The notes under the pieces: model-generated
Told to the model about the DNA's origin: nothing
Seen by the model: the letters and a program-made list of their open reading frames with translations, nothing else
Databases searched by the model: none
Part shown: piece after piece, positions 47,096 to 57,370 of the stretch
Layout: every line of letters starts with the position of its first letter
Position numbering within the stretch: position 1 is the stretch's first letter
Source: Artemia franciscana
Taxonomy: Eukaryota > Arthropoda > Branchiopoda > Anostraca > Artemiidae
DNA: 64,000 nucleotides
Direction of reading: 5' to 3'
NCBI RefSeq assembly: GCF_032884065.1
Contig: NC_088873.1
Location: 9,249,702-9,313,701, forward strand
Translations under genes and position numbers: made by a program

Positions 47096-47754
47096 CAATG
47101 ATATACTTAAACTATCCTTCTGTTTGGAATATTTGGTAATCTGTACTGAGATTTTCTTAATTTTTCTGAAAGTAACAGTAAAATATCCTACCAAAAGGGT
47201 TGTACCATTTCATTTTCCAATTGATGTTCTTTCCAAACATGATATTTGGTAAATTATACTAGCCTATAGAGTATTACTAATATAAAGACTATTTACTAAC
47301 AGTTAAACTATTATATTATAAGTTAAACTATTTACTAGCATATGCTGTATGGCCTTAGTCTCGTAATTCTTAGAGATGGAATATCCACAAACTCGTGGAA
47401 TGGCTGAGCTAATTACAATCCAGCTGTCTCCCTGATGTTGTTATCTTTAGTCCTTGGACATCATCTCTCTCAATCGATGCAACATTTTATTCTGGACTCT
47501 CATTCCTTGGACTTTGTGACGCAAGAATACAACGTAAATATTTTGGTAAGGTCAGTCTTTGTTGGAAAATTCCCCCTTTGTTGGCTTGAACACTCCAAGT
47601 GAGGTGCTTTCTGTTCTTTTTTCTTCGTATTAAGCTCTTCAACCATCCTGGAATTTCGTTTTTTATGTGCAAGATTTCTTTAAAAAGTAATTAGACCATT
47701 AAGTAATTTCGGTTTTTATGCAGGTTTTCTTTAAAAAGAACCTTTAAGTATCTT
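47096..47754. other. AT-rich non-coding stretch with an empty site
   Basis: No gene is supported. 47095-47165 recurs at 48427-48503. 47168-47290 is homologous to the two flanks of the foldback element at 50291-50931 and lacks the element, keeping one AAATATCC (47181-47188). Confidence 0.6.
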
Positions 47755-47896
47755 GTATTGTATTGTATCAGATTAACGACGCTTCTTGACTACTAAGGTC
47801 CCTGCGTCGGCCCTGCAGTGCATTGCTGCAGCATGATTCGATCTCTGGGTCCCGTTTTACCAAGCTAAGGTCAAACCCACTGCACCACCACAGGAC
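47755..47896 (-). mobile_element. tRNA-derived SINE with target duplication
   Basis: On the minus strand it begins TGTCCTGTGGTGGTGCAGTG, with an A-box-like TGGTGCAGTGG and a B-box-like GATCGAATC about 45 bases on. A body of about 60 bases follows (ATGCACTGCAGGGCCGACGC), and the 3' tail is ATACAATACAATACA. The flanks are ACCTTTAAGTATCTT (47740-47754) and ACCTTTAATTATCTT (47897-47911), a 15-bp target duplication with one mismatch. It is transcribed by Pol III in such families and moved by a partner LINE. Confidence 0.8.
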
Positions 47897-47911
47897 ACCT
47901 TTAATTATCTT

Positions 47912-49356
47912 AACAACCGAAATTAGTTCTTTTTAAATTATTTTTCAGTAAAAAAAAGTTTTCGTTGTTAAGTTCAAAATGCAAATATTGCAGAAATATC
48001 CGTTAAGAAACGACATTACCATACGGGTGTTGACAAAGGGGGGTTGGTACAGTCACTGACCCTCTTTATGCCTCCAATCATGCATTATAATCATAAGGAG
48101 ATCCAATCACAAAGATGCAAACAGGTTATCAAAGGCCCGTTTTGGGTCGAAGTGCATAGCAACAAATCTGTTGAGCCAACGGGCAGTATACTTTAGCGTG
48201 GTAGATAAAGTTGGAACTTGGAAATTTTGATCAATTTTTTTTTAGCTCGATTAACTGAGATTTGGTAGTCTATAGTAGCGTTGCTTGGGAAGTGTCCAAA
48301 TAGTTGAAAGCGCTGAATTTCGCTTAACATTTTATACACAGGTATCTACACCCGAGCAGGCTTCAAGATTTTGTGCTTTTAAAATCCCTGACTTTCAAAT
48401 TAACTTTCAAATTTGAAAATCCCTAACTTACTAATTCAATGATATACGTAAACTATCCTTCTGTTTGGACTATTTGGTAATCTGTACTGAGATTTTCTTA
48501 AAGTCTTTAAGTTTTGTCAGAAAATTGGGTTGTTCCCAATTTATATCTTCGGGTATCAAGATGGCGCTTAATTTTTGAATAGTATCATATTTTTCATTAG
48601 TTCTTTTTTTACTTCTCTTGGAACCCGTGGGTCCAAAAGTTTTCAGCTTTGGTATATGCTTTATGCTCCAGGGGTCCATATTTATTTATGTGAAGCCATT
48701 CTGGTCAACCGGAATGGCTTAATAAAACTGGACTGATCAAGCCATTAATACCTGGTTAACCAGTATTGCTTGATAAAAATGGATAGTCAAACGAAAGATG
48801 AATCAAGGCCACAGTAACAAGTATATGCAATGACTCGAGTAACCCTTCGGTGACCGGTGCTGACAGAAGATGGAGTGATGTACCGGCGGAATAAGAAGTT
48901 TATATGACCCAAATACAGTACCAATGAGTGTACCTACCGGTTAAATTACAAGCCATCGTTGATAGACACGGAGGTGCCAAAGGTACTTGAACCTTCCAAA
49001 GAGTCATCAAAAAAGGTCAGCCCTCCCAGTGACGACAATTGAAATCGTAGCCCCCTGGAAGAATCTTTCAAGGCACCAAGAACATATTGACAACCAAGTG
49101 ACCAGAAAGTGCATAACATGCCCTCTTGCTCCAAAGCTAAGGCTAGGGTGCTCCCGCCATATACATCCGTGAAGACAACAAGATCAATGAGAGTCTTATA
49201 AGCACCGGCTAGATCAAATCTATAGCCTTGACGATGGCTTAAGGTGATTTGAAGAACAAGAAGGTCAAAACAAGAAAGATGTAGTTCTCAGTCTGTTCTA
49301 GTTCTGAAGTAGTTCTCAGAGTTCTCTAGTTGAAGTATTCAATATATGTTTCGGAC
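47912..49356. other. AT-rich non-coding stretch, unassigned
   Basis: No convincing gene. A 69-codon minus-strand frame (48470-48679) and two roughly 60-codon frames overlapping antisense near 49000 are the longest, without recognisable motifs. A GGTTAACCAG/CTGGTCAACC type inverted motif lies near 48690-48760. Confidence 0.45.
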
Positions 49357-49700
49357 TACCGTACAATCCAGAACACACTCGAAAAAAATGCTCTGTTGCT
49401 ATGAGACCGGTTTATAGCTAACTGTGTTCGGAGACAATGCGCTGACGCTCAGAGGAAATACTAAGTTGTAGTTATTTTTCAACTAAATATTTACTTAATA
49501 GAGTAGGTATTTTGATTAGGTTAGGTATATTAGGCATTTAACATAATGCGTTCTAGGCGCCCTGCTTTACATAATTCTTTGTTGTAGTTTCCATATTTTT
49601 TTTTTTACCAAAGTACTATGTTTTATCATCTTGTTTGTTGGTATATTTCATTAGAATTGACCTTACTTCACTTCTCTAGTATGTTCTGGATTGCACGGTA
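49357..49700. mobile_element. Candidate MITE with TA target site
   Basis: Terminal inverted repeats of 20 bases match at 18 positions: CCGTACAATCCAGAACACAC (49359-49378) and the reverse complement of 49679-49698 (CCGTGCAATCCAGAACATAC). Each is flanked outside by TA (49357-49358, 49699-49700). The 340-base interior has no ORF. TA duplication and size fit a Tc1/mariner-type MITE; the superfamily is inference. Confidence 0.55.
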
Positions 49701-50290
49701 ATATCTATGTTTCTTTATTTGTAATGTTGCTTATGTTTTATTTATTTTGTACGTACTTGGGTCACAAAAGATACTTTGGTACTTAACTTTTCTGATGTTT
49801 GCCTATTTAATGCTTAACGTTTGATGCTTCATAGAATATTCGACATACCACACCCAAGGCTATCCTTGGTGTGGTCCACATAAGTATAAGTATCGCTTTT
49901 TTAATATTGCTCTATGCTTTCTTTTCTAAGATTAGTTTTTTAGGCTTAAAAAAACTAAAATAAAACGATGTCTAGCTGGATGTAGAGTCACCAAATATAG
50001 GTGCCGCTAATTCAAAATATTTCAAAATGAGAAAGCATTGATTCCCAGTCCCATATACATTGATATTGGCCCATGTACAGCCCAAGCCTATAAGTTAATT
50101 CAACATTAGCTGTCTGCTGGATACTATCTTATCAGTAAGCTATTCAAAATATTCTATCAAAGTGTCCTTTTGGCTATATTTTCAAAGGACTATAGTTAGA
50201 CTATGTGTTTTTTTTCTTATGCCTAGCCTGTTTCAGAAATGGTGACACCTCTAGAATTATGGCTATTCTGAAAGTAACAGCAAAATATCC
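49701..50290. other. Non-coding AT-rich stretch
   Basis: No gene seen. The last 40 bases (from CTGAAAGTAACAG) are the left flank of the foldback element and match 47165-47188. Confidence 0.45.
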
Positions 50291-50931
50291 GGTAAATTTC
50301 TAGTTAATTGACTTCTTGCTATATCGGAAAGGGTTTAGGTTAGGAAAATGAAACTTTCAGGGATGGATCTACAGGCTAAAGTGTGTCCCGGGAAGGTATT
50401 TTGAAGTACCCATATTCACTCCTTCTCCCTCTAGAGGGCCCTGACCTTTGATAACCTTTAAAAATATGTGTGTTATAAAAGTCAAACCTTGCAAAATAGA
50501 TCATCTGCTTAATTGAAGTACAACAAAATTGTTTTCAGCCTCATAACTTTGCTCAATACCATTTTATAAGGTTTTAAAGATATACAAATATATTTCCTAA
50601 ATTTTGAAAAAAAAATATTGATATGGTTCAAAATTCAACTCAAATAACAGGAATTGCATTTTCAGAACTAAAAGCAGAGAAAAAGCAACTAGTAACTGAA
50701 ATTAAGGTAAAATGTTGTTTTGTCAAAATTTCAATAGATCATAGGTCAAAATTTCAATGGTGTCATGTAGGCAAATTTCAGGGCCGTCTAGAGGGAGAAG
50801 GAGTAGAGATGGGTACTTTAAAATACCTTCCTTGGACATATTTTAGCCTGTAGACCCATCTTTGAAAGTTTCATTTTCCTAACCTAAACCCTTTCCAAGA
50901 TAGCAAGAAGTCAATTAACTAGAAATTTACC
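50291..50931. mobile_element. Foldback element with 8-bp target duplication
   Basis: Long inverted arms of roughly 160 bases (50291-50450 and 50770-50931) begin GGTAAATTTCTAGTTAATTG and end with the reverse complement. They contain GGAAAGGGTTTAGGTTAGG and the CTCTAGAGGG motif. The element is flanked by perfect AAATATCC copies at 50283-50290 and 50932-50939. The related unfilled site at 47181-47188 has one AAATATCC. A 76-codon frame (50623-50853) inside is not credible as a gene. The superfamily is unknown; 8-bp duplications occur in hAT, P and others. Confidence 0.75.
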
Positions 50932-52299
50932 AAATATCCTAACAAAATGGTAGTACCATTTCATTTTCCAATTGATGTTCTTTCCAAACATAATATTTGG
51001 TAAATTACACTAGGCTATAAAGTATTACTAATATAAAGACAAAGTAGAACCATCCATGAAAGTTTAATTTTTCTAATCTAACCCCTTTCCAACATAGCAA
51101 AAGATAGCCAAACTAAAATTTTACCAAATGCTTACTTGTATAATTTATCAATGGTTTTTGGCCAACCATCTTAGGCCAAAAAAGTAGCTGAACCACACAT
51201 AGGGTTGGTTAGGCCATAAGTAAGGATTAAAAGAAATCAAAACTTCAAGCAGAGTTCAATTCTAGTTTGGTGACTTCTTGCTATCTCAGAAAGGGGTTAG
51301 GTTAGGAAAATGAAACTCTACTACCTCTTTCTCTAGAGGGTTGTGATCATTAAAATATGTGTGTTATAAAAGTGAAACTTTGCAAAATAGATTTTCTGCT
51401 TGAATGAAGTACAAAAAAACATTGTTTTTAGCTTCACAACTTTGCTCAATCCTAATTTATAAGGTTTTAAAGATATGCAAAAACATTACCTAAATTTTGA
51501 AAAAAAAACAACAACATTGATATGGCTCAGAATTCTACTCAAATAACAGGAATTACATTTTCAGAACTAAAGGCAGAGAAAAAGCAACTGGTGATTGATA
51601 ATTAAGGTAAAATGTTGTTTTATCAAAATTTCCATGGGTATAGACCTGTCATGTAGGCAAATTTCAGGGCCCTCTAGATGGAGAAGGAGTAGAGGTGGGT
51701 ACTTTAAAATATCTTCCTGGGATATACTTTAGCCTGTAGACCCATCACCAAAAGCTTTATTTCCCTAACCTAACCCCTTTCCAAGATAGCAAGAAGTCAC
51801 TAAACTAGAATTTTACCAGCATATTTATCTTTCTGCCCAATTTAACTCAACATTCTTAAAATTTACCCTTATTTTGCATCAGTTGTTAGTTGGTAATGCC
51901 AATTAAAAAAACAAAACAAAAAAAACAGACAAAATCATTAAATATTGGGCATAGCCCAGGGTTATATCAAGGTATTAGGGGGGGGGGGGGGGTGAGATGG
52001 AGTTAAGCTAAAAGCAGCTTTGTAAATAAAGTAAATAGATGTTTTTATGATACAGTAAAGTAAGAATTTTCTTATCATAACAGCCAAAGAGCTTATGAAC
52101 AACTGACCTAAAAAGAAACCCATAACATATGCTCTCTTAAAGACCAGAGAAAAAAAGTTTGCCCCATTCCCCCAAATGCAAATTTCTAAGATCCCTTACC
52201 CCTCCCCCCCCCCCCTATAAAAAATTGTTCCTGAAAGTCTTGTATGAAACCCTAGCAATGTCTCCAAAAAGGATAGACTTGCTGGAATGTCAAATTTAT
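50559..52299. repeat. 1741-bp tandem duplication, unit 1
   Basis: From CCATTTTATAAGG to the CAAATTTATC end, this unit is repeated at 52300-54045, nearly identical. It includes the right part of the foldback element, a second, diverged foldback (about 51256-51813), a G run (near 51980) and a C run (near 52202). No gene. Confidence 0.9.
51256..51813. mobile_element. Second foldback element, diverged family member
   Basis: Inverted arms with TTCTAGTTTGGTGACTTCTT and GGAAAATGAAACTC on the left and the reverse complement on the right (ending CTAGAATTTTACC) resemble 50291-50931. The interior shares TCAGAACTAAAGGCAGAG with it. The right end is clear and the left end is eroded. A lone right arm of a third copy seems present at about 51050-51130. 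Confidence 0.6.
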
Positions 52300-54045
52300 C
52301 CATTTTATAAGGTTTTAAAGATATACAAATATATTTCCTAAATTTTGAAAAAAAAATATTGATATGGTTCAAAATTCAACTCAAATAACAGGAATTGCAT
52401 TTTCAGAACTAAAAGCAGAGAAAAAGCAACTAGTAACTGAAATTAAGGTAAAATGTTGTTTTGTCAAAATTTCAATAGATCATAGGTCAAAATTTCAATG
52501 GTGTCATGTAGGCAAATTTCAGGGCCGTCTAGAGGGAGAAGGAGTAGAGATGGGTACTTTAAAATACCTTCCTTGGACATATTTTAGCCTGTAGACCCAT
52601 CTTTGAAAGTTTCATTTTCCTAACCTAAACCCTTTCCAAGATAGCAAGAAGTCAATTAACTAGGAATTTACCAAATATCCTAACAAAATGGTAGTACCAT
52701 TTCATTTTCCAATTGATGTTCTTTCCAAACATAATATTTGGTAAATTACACTAGGCTATAAAGTATTACTAATATAAAGACAAAGTAGAACCATCCATGA
52801 AAGTTTAATTTTTCTAATCTAACCCCTTTCCAACATAGCAAAAGATAGCCAAACTAAAATTTTACCAAATGCTTACTTGTATAATTTATCAATGGTTTTT
52901 GGCCAACCATCTTAGGCCAAAAAAGTAGCTGAACCACACATAGGGTTGGTTAGGCCATAAGTAAGGATTTAAAAGAAATCAAAACTTCAAAGCAGAGTTC
53001 AATTCTAGTTTGGTGACTTCTTGCTATCTCAGAAAGGGGTTAGGTTAGGAAAATGAAACTCTACTACCTCTTTCTCTAGAGGGTTGTGATCATTAAAAAT
53101 ATGTGTGTTATAAAAGTGAAACTTTGCAAAATAGATTTTCTGCTTGAATGAAGTACAAAAAAACATTGTTTTTAGCTTCACAACTTTGCTCAATCCTAAT
53201 TTATAAGGTTTTAAAGATATGCAAAAACATTACCTAAATTTTGAAAAAAAAACAACAACATTGATATGGCTCAGAATTCTACTCAAATAACAGGAATTAC
53301 ATTTTCAGAACTAAAGGCAGAGAAAAAGCAACTGGTGATTGATAATTAAGGTAAAATGTTGTTTTATCAAAATTTCCATGGGTATAGACCTGTCATGTAG
53401 GCAAATTTCAGGGCCCTCTAGACGGAGAAGGAGTAGAGGTGGGTACTTTAAAATATCTTCCTGGGATATACTTTAGCCTGTAGACCCATCACCAAAAGCT
53501 TTATTTCCCTAACCTAACCCCTTTCCAAGATAGCAAGAAGTCACTAAACTAGAATTTTACCAGCATATTTATCTTTCTGCCCAATTTAACTCAACATTCT
53601 TAAAATTTACCCTTATTTTGCATCAGTTGTTAGTTGGTAATGCCAATTAAAAAAACAAAACAAAAAAAACAGACAAAATCATTAAATATTGGGCATAGCC
53701 CAGGGTTATATCAAGGTATTAGGGGGGGGGGGGGGGGTGAGATGGAGTTAAGCTAAAAGCAGCTTTGTAAATAAAGTAAATAGATGTTTTTATGATACAG
53801 TAAAGTAAGAATTTTCTTATCATAACAGCCAAAGAGCTTATGAACAACTGACCTAAAAAGAAACCCATAACATATGCTCTCTTAAAGACCAGAGAAAAAA
53901 GTTTGCCCCATTCCCCCAAATGCAAATTTCTAAGATCCCTTACCCCTCCCCCCCCCCCCCTATAAAAAATTGTTCCTGAAAGTCTTGTATGAAACCCTAG
54001 CAATGTCTCCAAAAAGGATAGACTTGCTGGAATGTCAAATTTATC
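52300..54045. repeat. 1741-bp tandem duplication, unit 2
   Basis: Second unit of the duplication, with differences mostly in homopolymer length and a few single bases (for example G run near 53722 and C run near 53948). It carries another copy of the diverged foldback (about 52995-53560). Confidence 0.9.
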
Positions 54046-56121
54046 ATCAATTTCTGAAATGTGGCTGAGTCCAATCTGTGTAATTATTGCTTGCTTTAGT
54101 AGTTACAAACATTAACAATTATATAAAGTAAGATGTTGAAAGTCCTTTGGTTTTAAAATTTCTGGAAAATAGGGAGTTAATATGTTAATTTAATAAATTC
54201 TCCCTGACAGTAATCATTTGACTATATGTTTTGTGATATAGAAAGCCTTTAAGCAATTATCTTTGTTTGTATAGATTTAAATGGATGTCTTGTAGGATAG
54301 AAAGGGATTGTGTAGAATGCAGGTTAAGTGGAAATAGGATTGACTTGCATGGAACTAAATTTAATGGAGGTTGATTTACAAGGGCTGAGTTGAACAGAGT
54401 TAAGTTAAACATACACCCCAGTGTGAAATTTGTATAGTAACTGCAAATTCCAAATTCTTGAAGAATCCAGCATCATGAGGTTCTTAATTACAAATTATAA
54501 CAGGTGGTATACACATTTTTAGAAAACAAATAGTTTCAAGTTGACTCATTCACTTGCCAGCTATATAAAATTATTGCTGCTAATCACTGGTATTAGTGTA
54601 GTATCTCTTTCAATGAAACATTATTTTGTAAGCCAGTTATGATAAATTTTGGATAACAAATTTTCAAAGATAATGGTATTTCAGCAATAGATCTATAATG
54701 CAAAATTCATAATTCCGTTTGAAATTTATCTTTGCGCTTCAGATGTTCATTGAAACCATGTAAATTACATACTTTTAATTTTTTGGTTTTCATGTTGTAT
54801 GCTTTTAAACACAACTGCAACTTATGCATATCACTAGCCCACTGCAATCAAAGTTTAAACAGATCAACTTTAGTCGAGTATAAAAATTTTCAATATGTAT
54901 GATAGAATTTGGCAAATATAAGAATATAGTTTTTTGCAGATCAGTGTAAAAATTACAGTATAATTGTAAATTTTGGTTCTAATGGGATCAAGTACTAACC
55001 TTCAGTGACAGATCCATGGGGGCACTCTGAATCCTCAGTTAGAATTGGTGGAATGGCATCGTTTTTTTTAAACATTTACTAATAAAATGTTGATAAAAAG
55101 TGGAAAATCACACAACTTGAGTTACCACAGAAACAGAATACAACTACAAAATTACTTCTGAATTTCTCACCTTCTCAACACCAACCAGCCATAAAATATA
55201 CTTATGTTTTTGTATAGGGGTTGCATATATTTGTGCATAAAATTGTCTATACTGCTTTATATACTGCTGAGGATTTTTATATGTATTTTGATGCATGCTA
55301 TCTAATCATATTTCCCTGATTAGATGTTTATAAATCAAAATTTTTACATGACAATTCTCTTACTTAATGCTAAATCTTAGTCAAATTTCAAATTTTAATG
55401 TTTTTGCTCAACAGACATATCAAGATTTAAACATTTGAATTGAATATCTGAAAGTCCCAAGACCAAAAATCTAATTAGAACTTATTCAGTTTGAATCAGT
55501 CGAATCAGGATTTCAGTTTGAAATCCTGAGAGTTTAAATCACCAATCTATACCTATCAAATATAAAGATAATAAACACATAATTATTTTTTTTAAGGAGT
55601 ATTTTGACTCATATACTTAGTTTGAAGCACATATATACATGCATCTTTATTAGAGTTCATATTATTTTAATGATTTTGGTCTTTATTTGAATATTTTAGG
55701 ATGAATAGGAGAGGAAATAATGTTCACCAAAATATTGAGGTAGACATCAACTATTTAATAAGTAGATTGATTTTGTCAAAGTTGACACTGTTTATTAAAG
55801 CACCATTCTTAAAAAGAAACCATGATTAGTTAATGCTTTATTGCCTATACTTAAAACTCTTGTTTTAAATGTCTTCTATGCATTTCTATCTCTTTGTTCT
55901 GTTTTTTTTTGTTACACCCCTAAAAGAGCCAGTACAGTGTTTAATGTTTAATGTATCTTTTACAAATATACAAGTTGTATCTTTATCCTCATTTCCTACT
56001 CTTCATTACTATCATTGTTACTAAGCAATGCCATACAATTAGGTGACATGCTAAGTGTTTTGAACTATGCAAATTGTCACAAAGAGTGTGTGACCCCAGA
56101 AGATGGCTCAAGACCTTTTAT
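54046..56121. other. AT-rich intergenic or intronic sequence
   Basis: About 2 kb without a supportable gene, repeat array or structural RNA. Open frames are at chance length. Confidence 0.5.
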
Positions 56122-56400
56122 TTATTTTATTTTTATTTTGTACAAGTCAAAATCCCAAACCCAATCATCATCACTATCATTTTCAGTTTTGATACGTTTT
56201 GACTCTTGCTGACCAGGTTGATCTTCATCTAACTGCGCGGTTTTGCGTTCTTTAGCCGCAAGCCTTTTGGCATTAGCTCTTTGAGCAGCATCCTTGGCTT
56301 TTTCTTCTGCCATTGTAGGATCTGGTAACATTCTATCTTTTTCAATGTTTTTCAATTTGTCAATGTTCATTCTAAGATTGACAGTTGGAAAAATCTTCAT
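56122..56400 (-). pseudogene. Diverged STPR-acidic ORF relic
   Basis: A 92-codon frame starts MKIFPTVNLRMNIDKLKNIE and includes MAEEKAKDAAQRANAKRLAA, KERKTAQLDEDQPGQQES and KTENDSDDDWVWDFDL, then runs into unrelated AAAATAAAA sequence (YKIKIK). It is clearly related to the short ORFs at 12895, 31878 and 41198 but has a different N-terminus, shared with 38363-38495. It may belong to another Helitron subfamily or to a source gene. The C-terminal end is truncated. Confidence 0.5.
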
Positions 56401-56609
56401 GTGCCAAGCATGCTAAAGCTCAACAATTTATAATAAACCTCAAAATTTAAGTTTCTGTTTTAAGGTTTTCGAATTACTTTAATCTATTGTCAAAATATAT
56501 TGAAATATTTATGCAATTCCCAGTTTTTACATTTTTAGTTTCAGTTTTCTTTTTCTTCTTTATTTTTCAGACGTCATGTGCAAACCCTCAACACAAAAAT
56601 AAATACAAC

Positions 56610-56682
<73 letters not shown>

Positions 56683-56744
56683 TATACAGAAGATATAATC
56701 TGGCATAACAGACATAGTGTAACAGACATAACAGACATACAACT

Positions 56745-56819
<75 letters not shown>

Positions 56820-57261
56820 TTTTTTAACAATAAAAATATTGACTGACTTGCAAAAGTTATCAAATATGCAAGGGCAAAAATTATGTAGAAAATGTTAAAT
56901 ATCCCATTTTTTATAGATGGTGAACAACTTCTTTTATGGTGATGCAGTTTTTATAACTTTCTATTTTGTAACAATATTTTTATACCATTTTAATTTCGAC
57001 AGGTATATTAGAAGTTTAACCCTCACCAGATCTTAGATTAAACTTACCACCATTTCCATTACCTACCTATGACACATAATTGTCAATGTTCCCTTTAAAT
57101 TATGGGAATTTCTTTGTTTGCAAATTTATTGAAGCAACCTATTAGCACCCCTCCCCTTAAAGAAAATCCTAGATCTGCTCCTTCTACCCTTGCATCTATT
57201 TTGCAATAATATACAAACAGAAAGATTTAAACTTCAAAAACAGATTAGTTTTTTCTTATAG
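56401..57261. other. Non-coding: Helitron 5'-end remnants and TA runs
   Basis: Pieces of minus-strand Helitron 5' ends (TACAACTTATTTATATATAT near 56600 and AACAGACATACAACTTATA near 56735) border two TA runs (56611-56691, 56745-56818). From 56820 to 57250 the DNA is AT-rich with no gene, ending in a pyrimidine-rich tract before the acceptor at 57260-57261. Confidence 0.6.
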
Positions 57262-57370
57262 ATTTGTTCAATTATGGCAGCTGATTCATGGATGCCTTAT
57301 GAAATGCTACTTGATGAATTGAAAAGAGGAGAATTGGAACTTGAGCATAAAAAACTATTCTTAAAAGAAG
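57262..57370 (+). CDS. Probable first coding exon of a host gene
   Basis: A pyrimidine tract and acceptor (TTTTTTCTTATAG, AG at 57260-57261) are followed by ATG at 57274 and 32 codons starting MAADSWMPYEMLLDELKRGE, with a charged, helix-like end. The exon closes with AAG/GTAATT at 57370/57371, a good donor, leaving one base of the next codon. Residue composition is unlike the surrounding AT-rich DNA. The downstream intron is filled by the 228-bp satellite and LINE L2, and no second exon is visible before the window ends. I do not recognise the protein. A short upstream 5' UTR exon would lie before 57262. Confidence 0.55.

Noticed and set aside
48470-48679. 69-codon minus-strand frame (MDPWSIKHIPKLK)
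   Set aside because: It is protein-like in places but isolated, without motifs or a second copy, and of a length expected by chance.
50623-50853. 76-codon frame, identical at 52364-52594
   Set aside because: It lies within a foldback element and is repeated only because the whole 1741-bp unit is duplicated; no protein motif.
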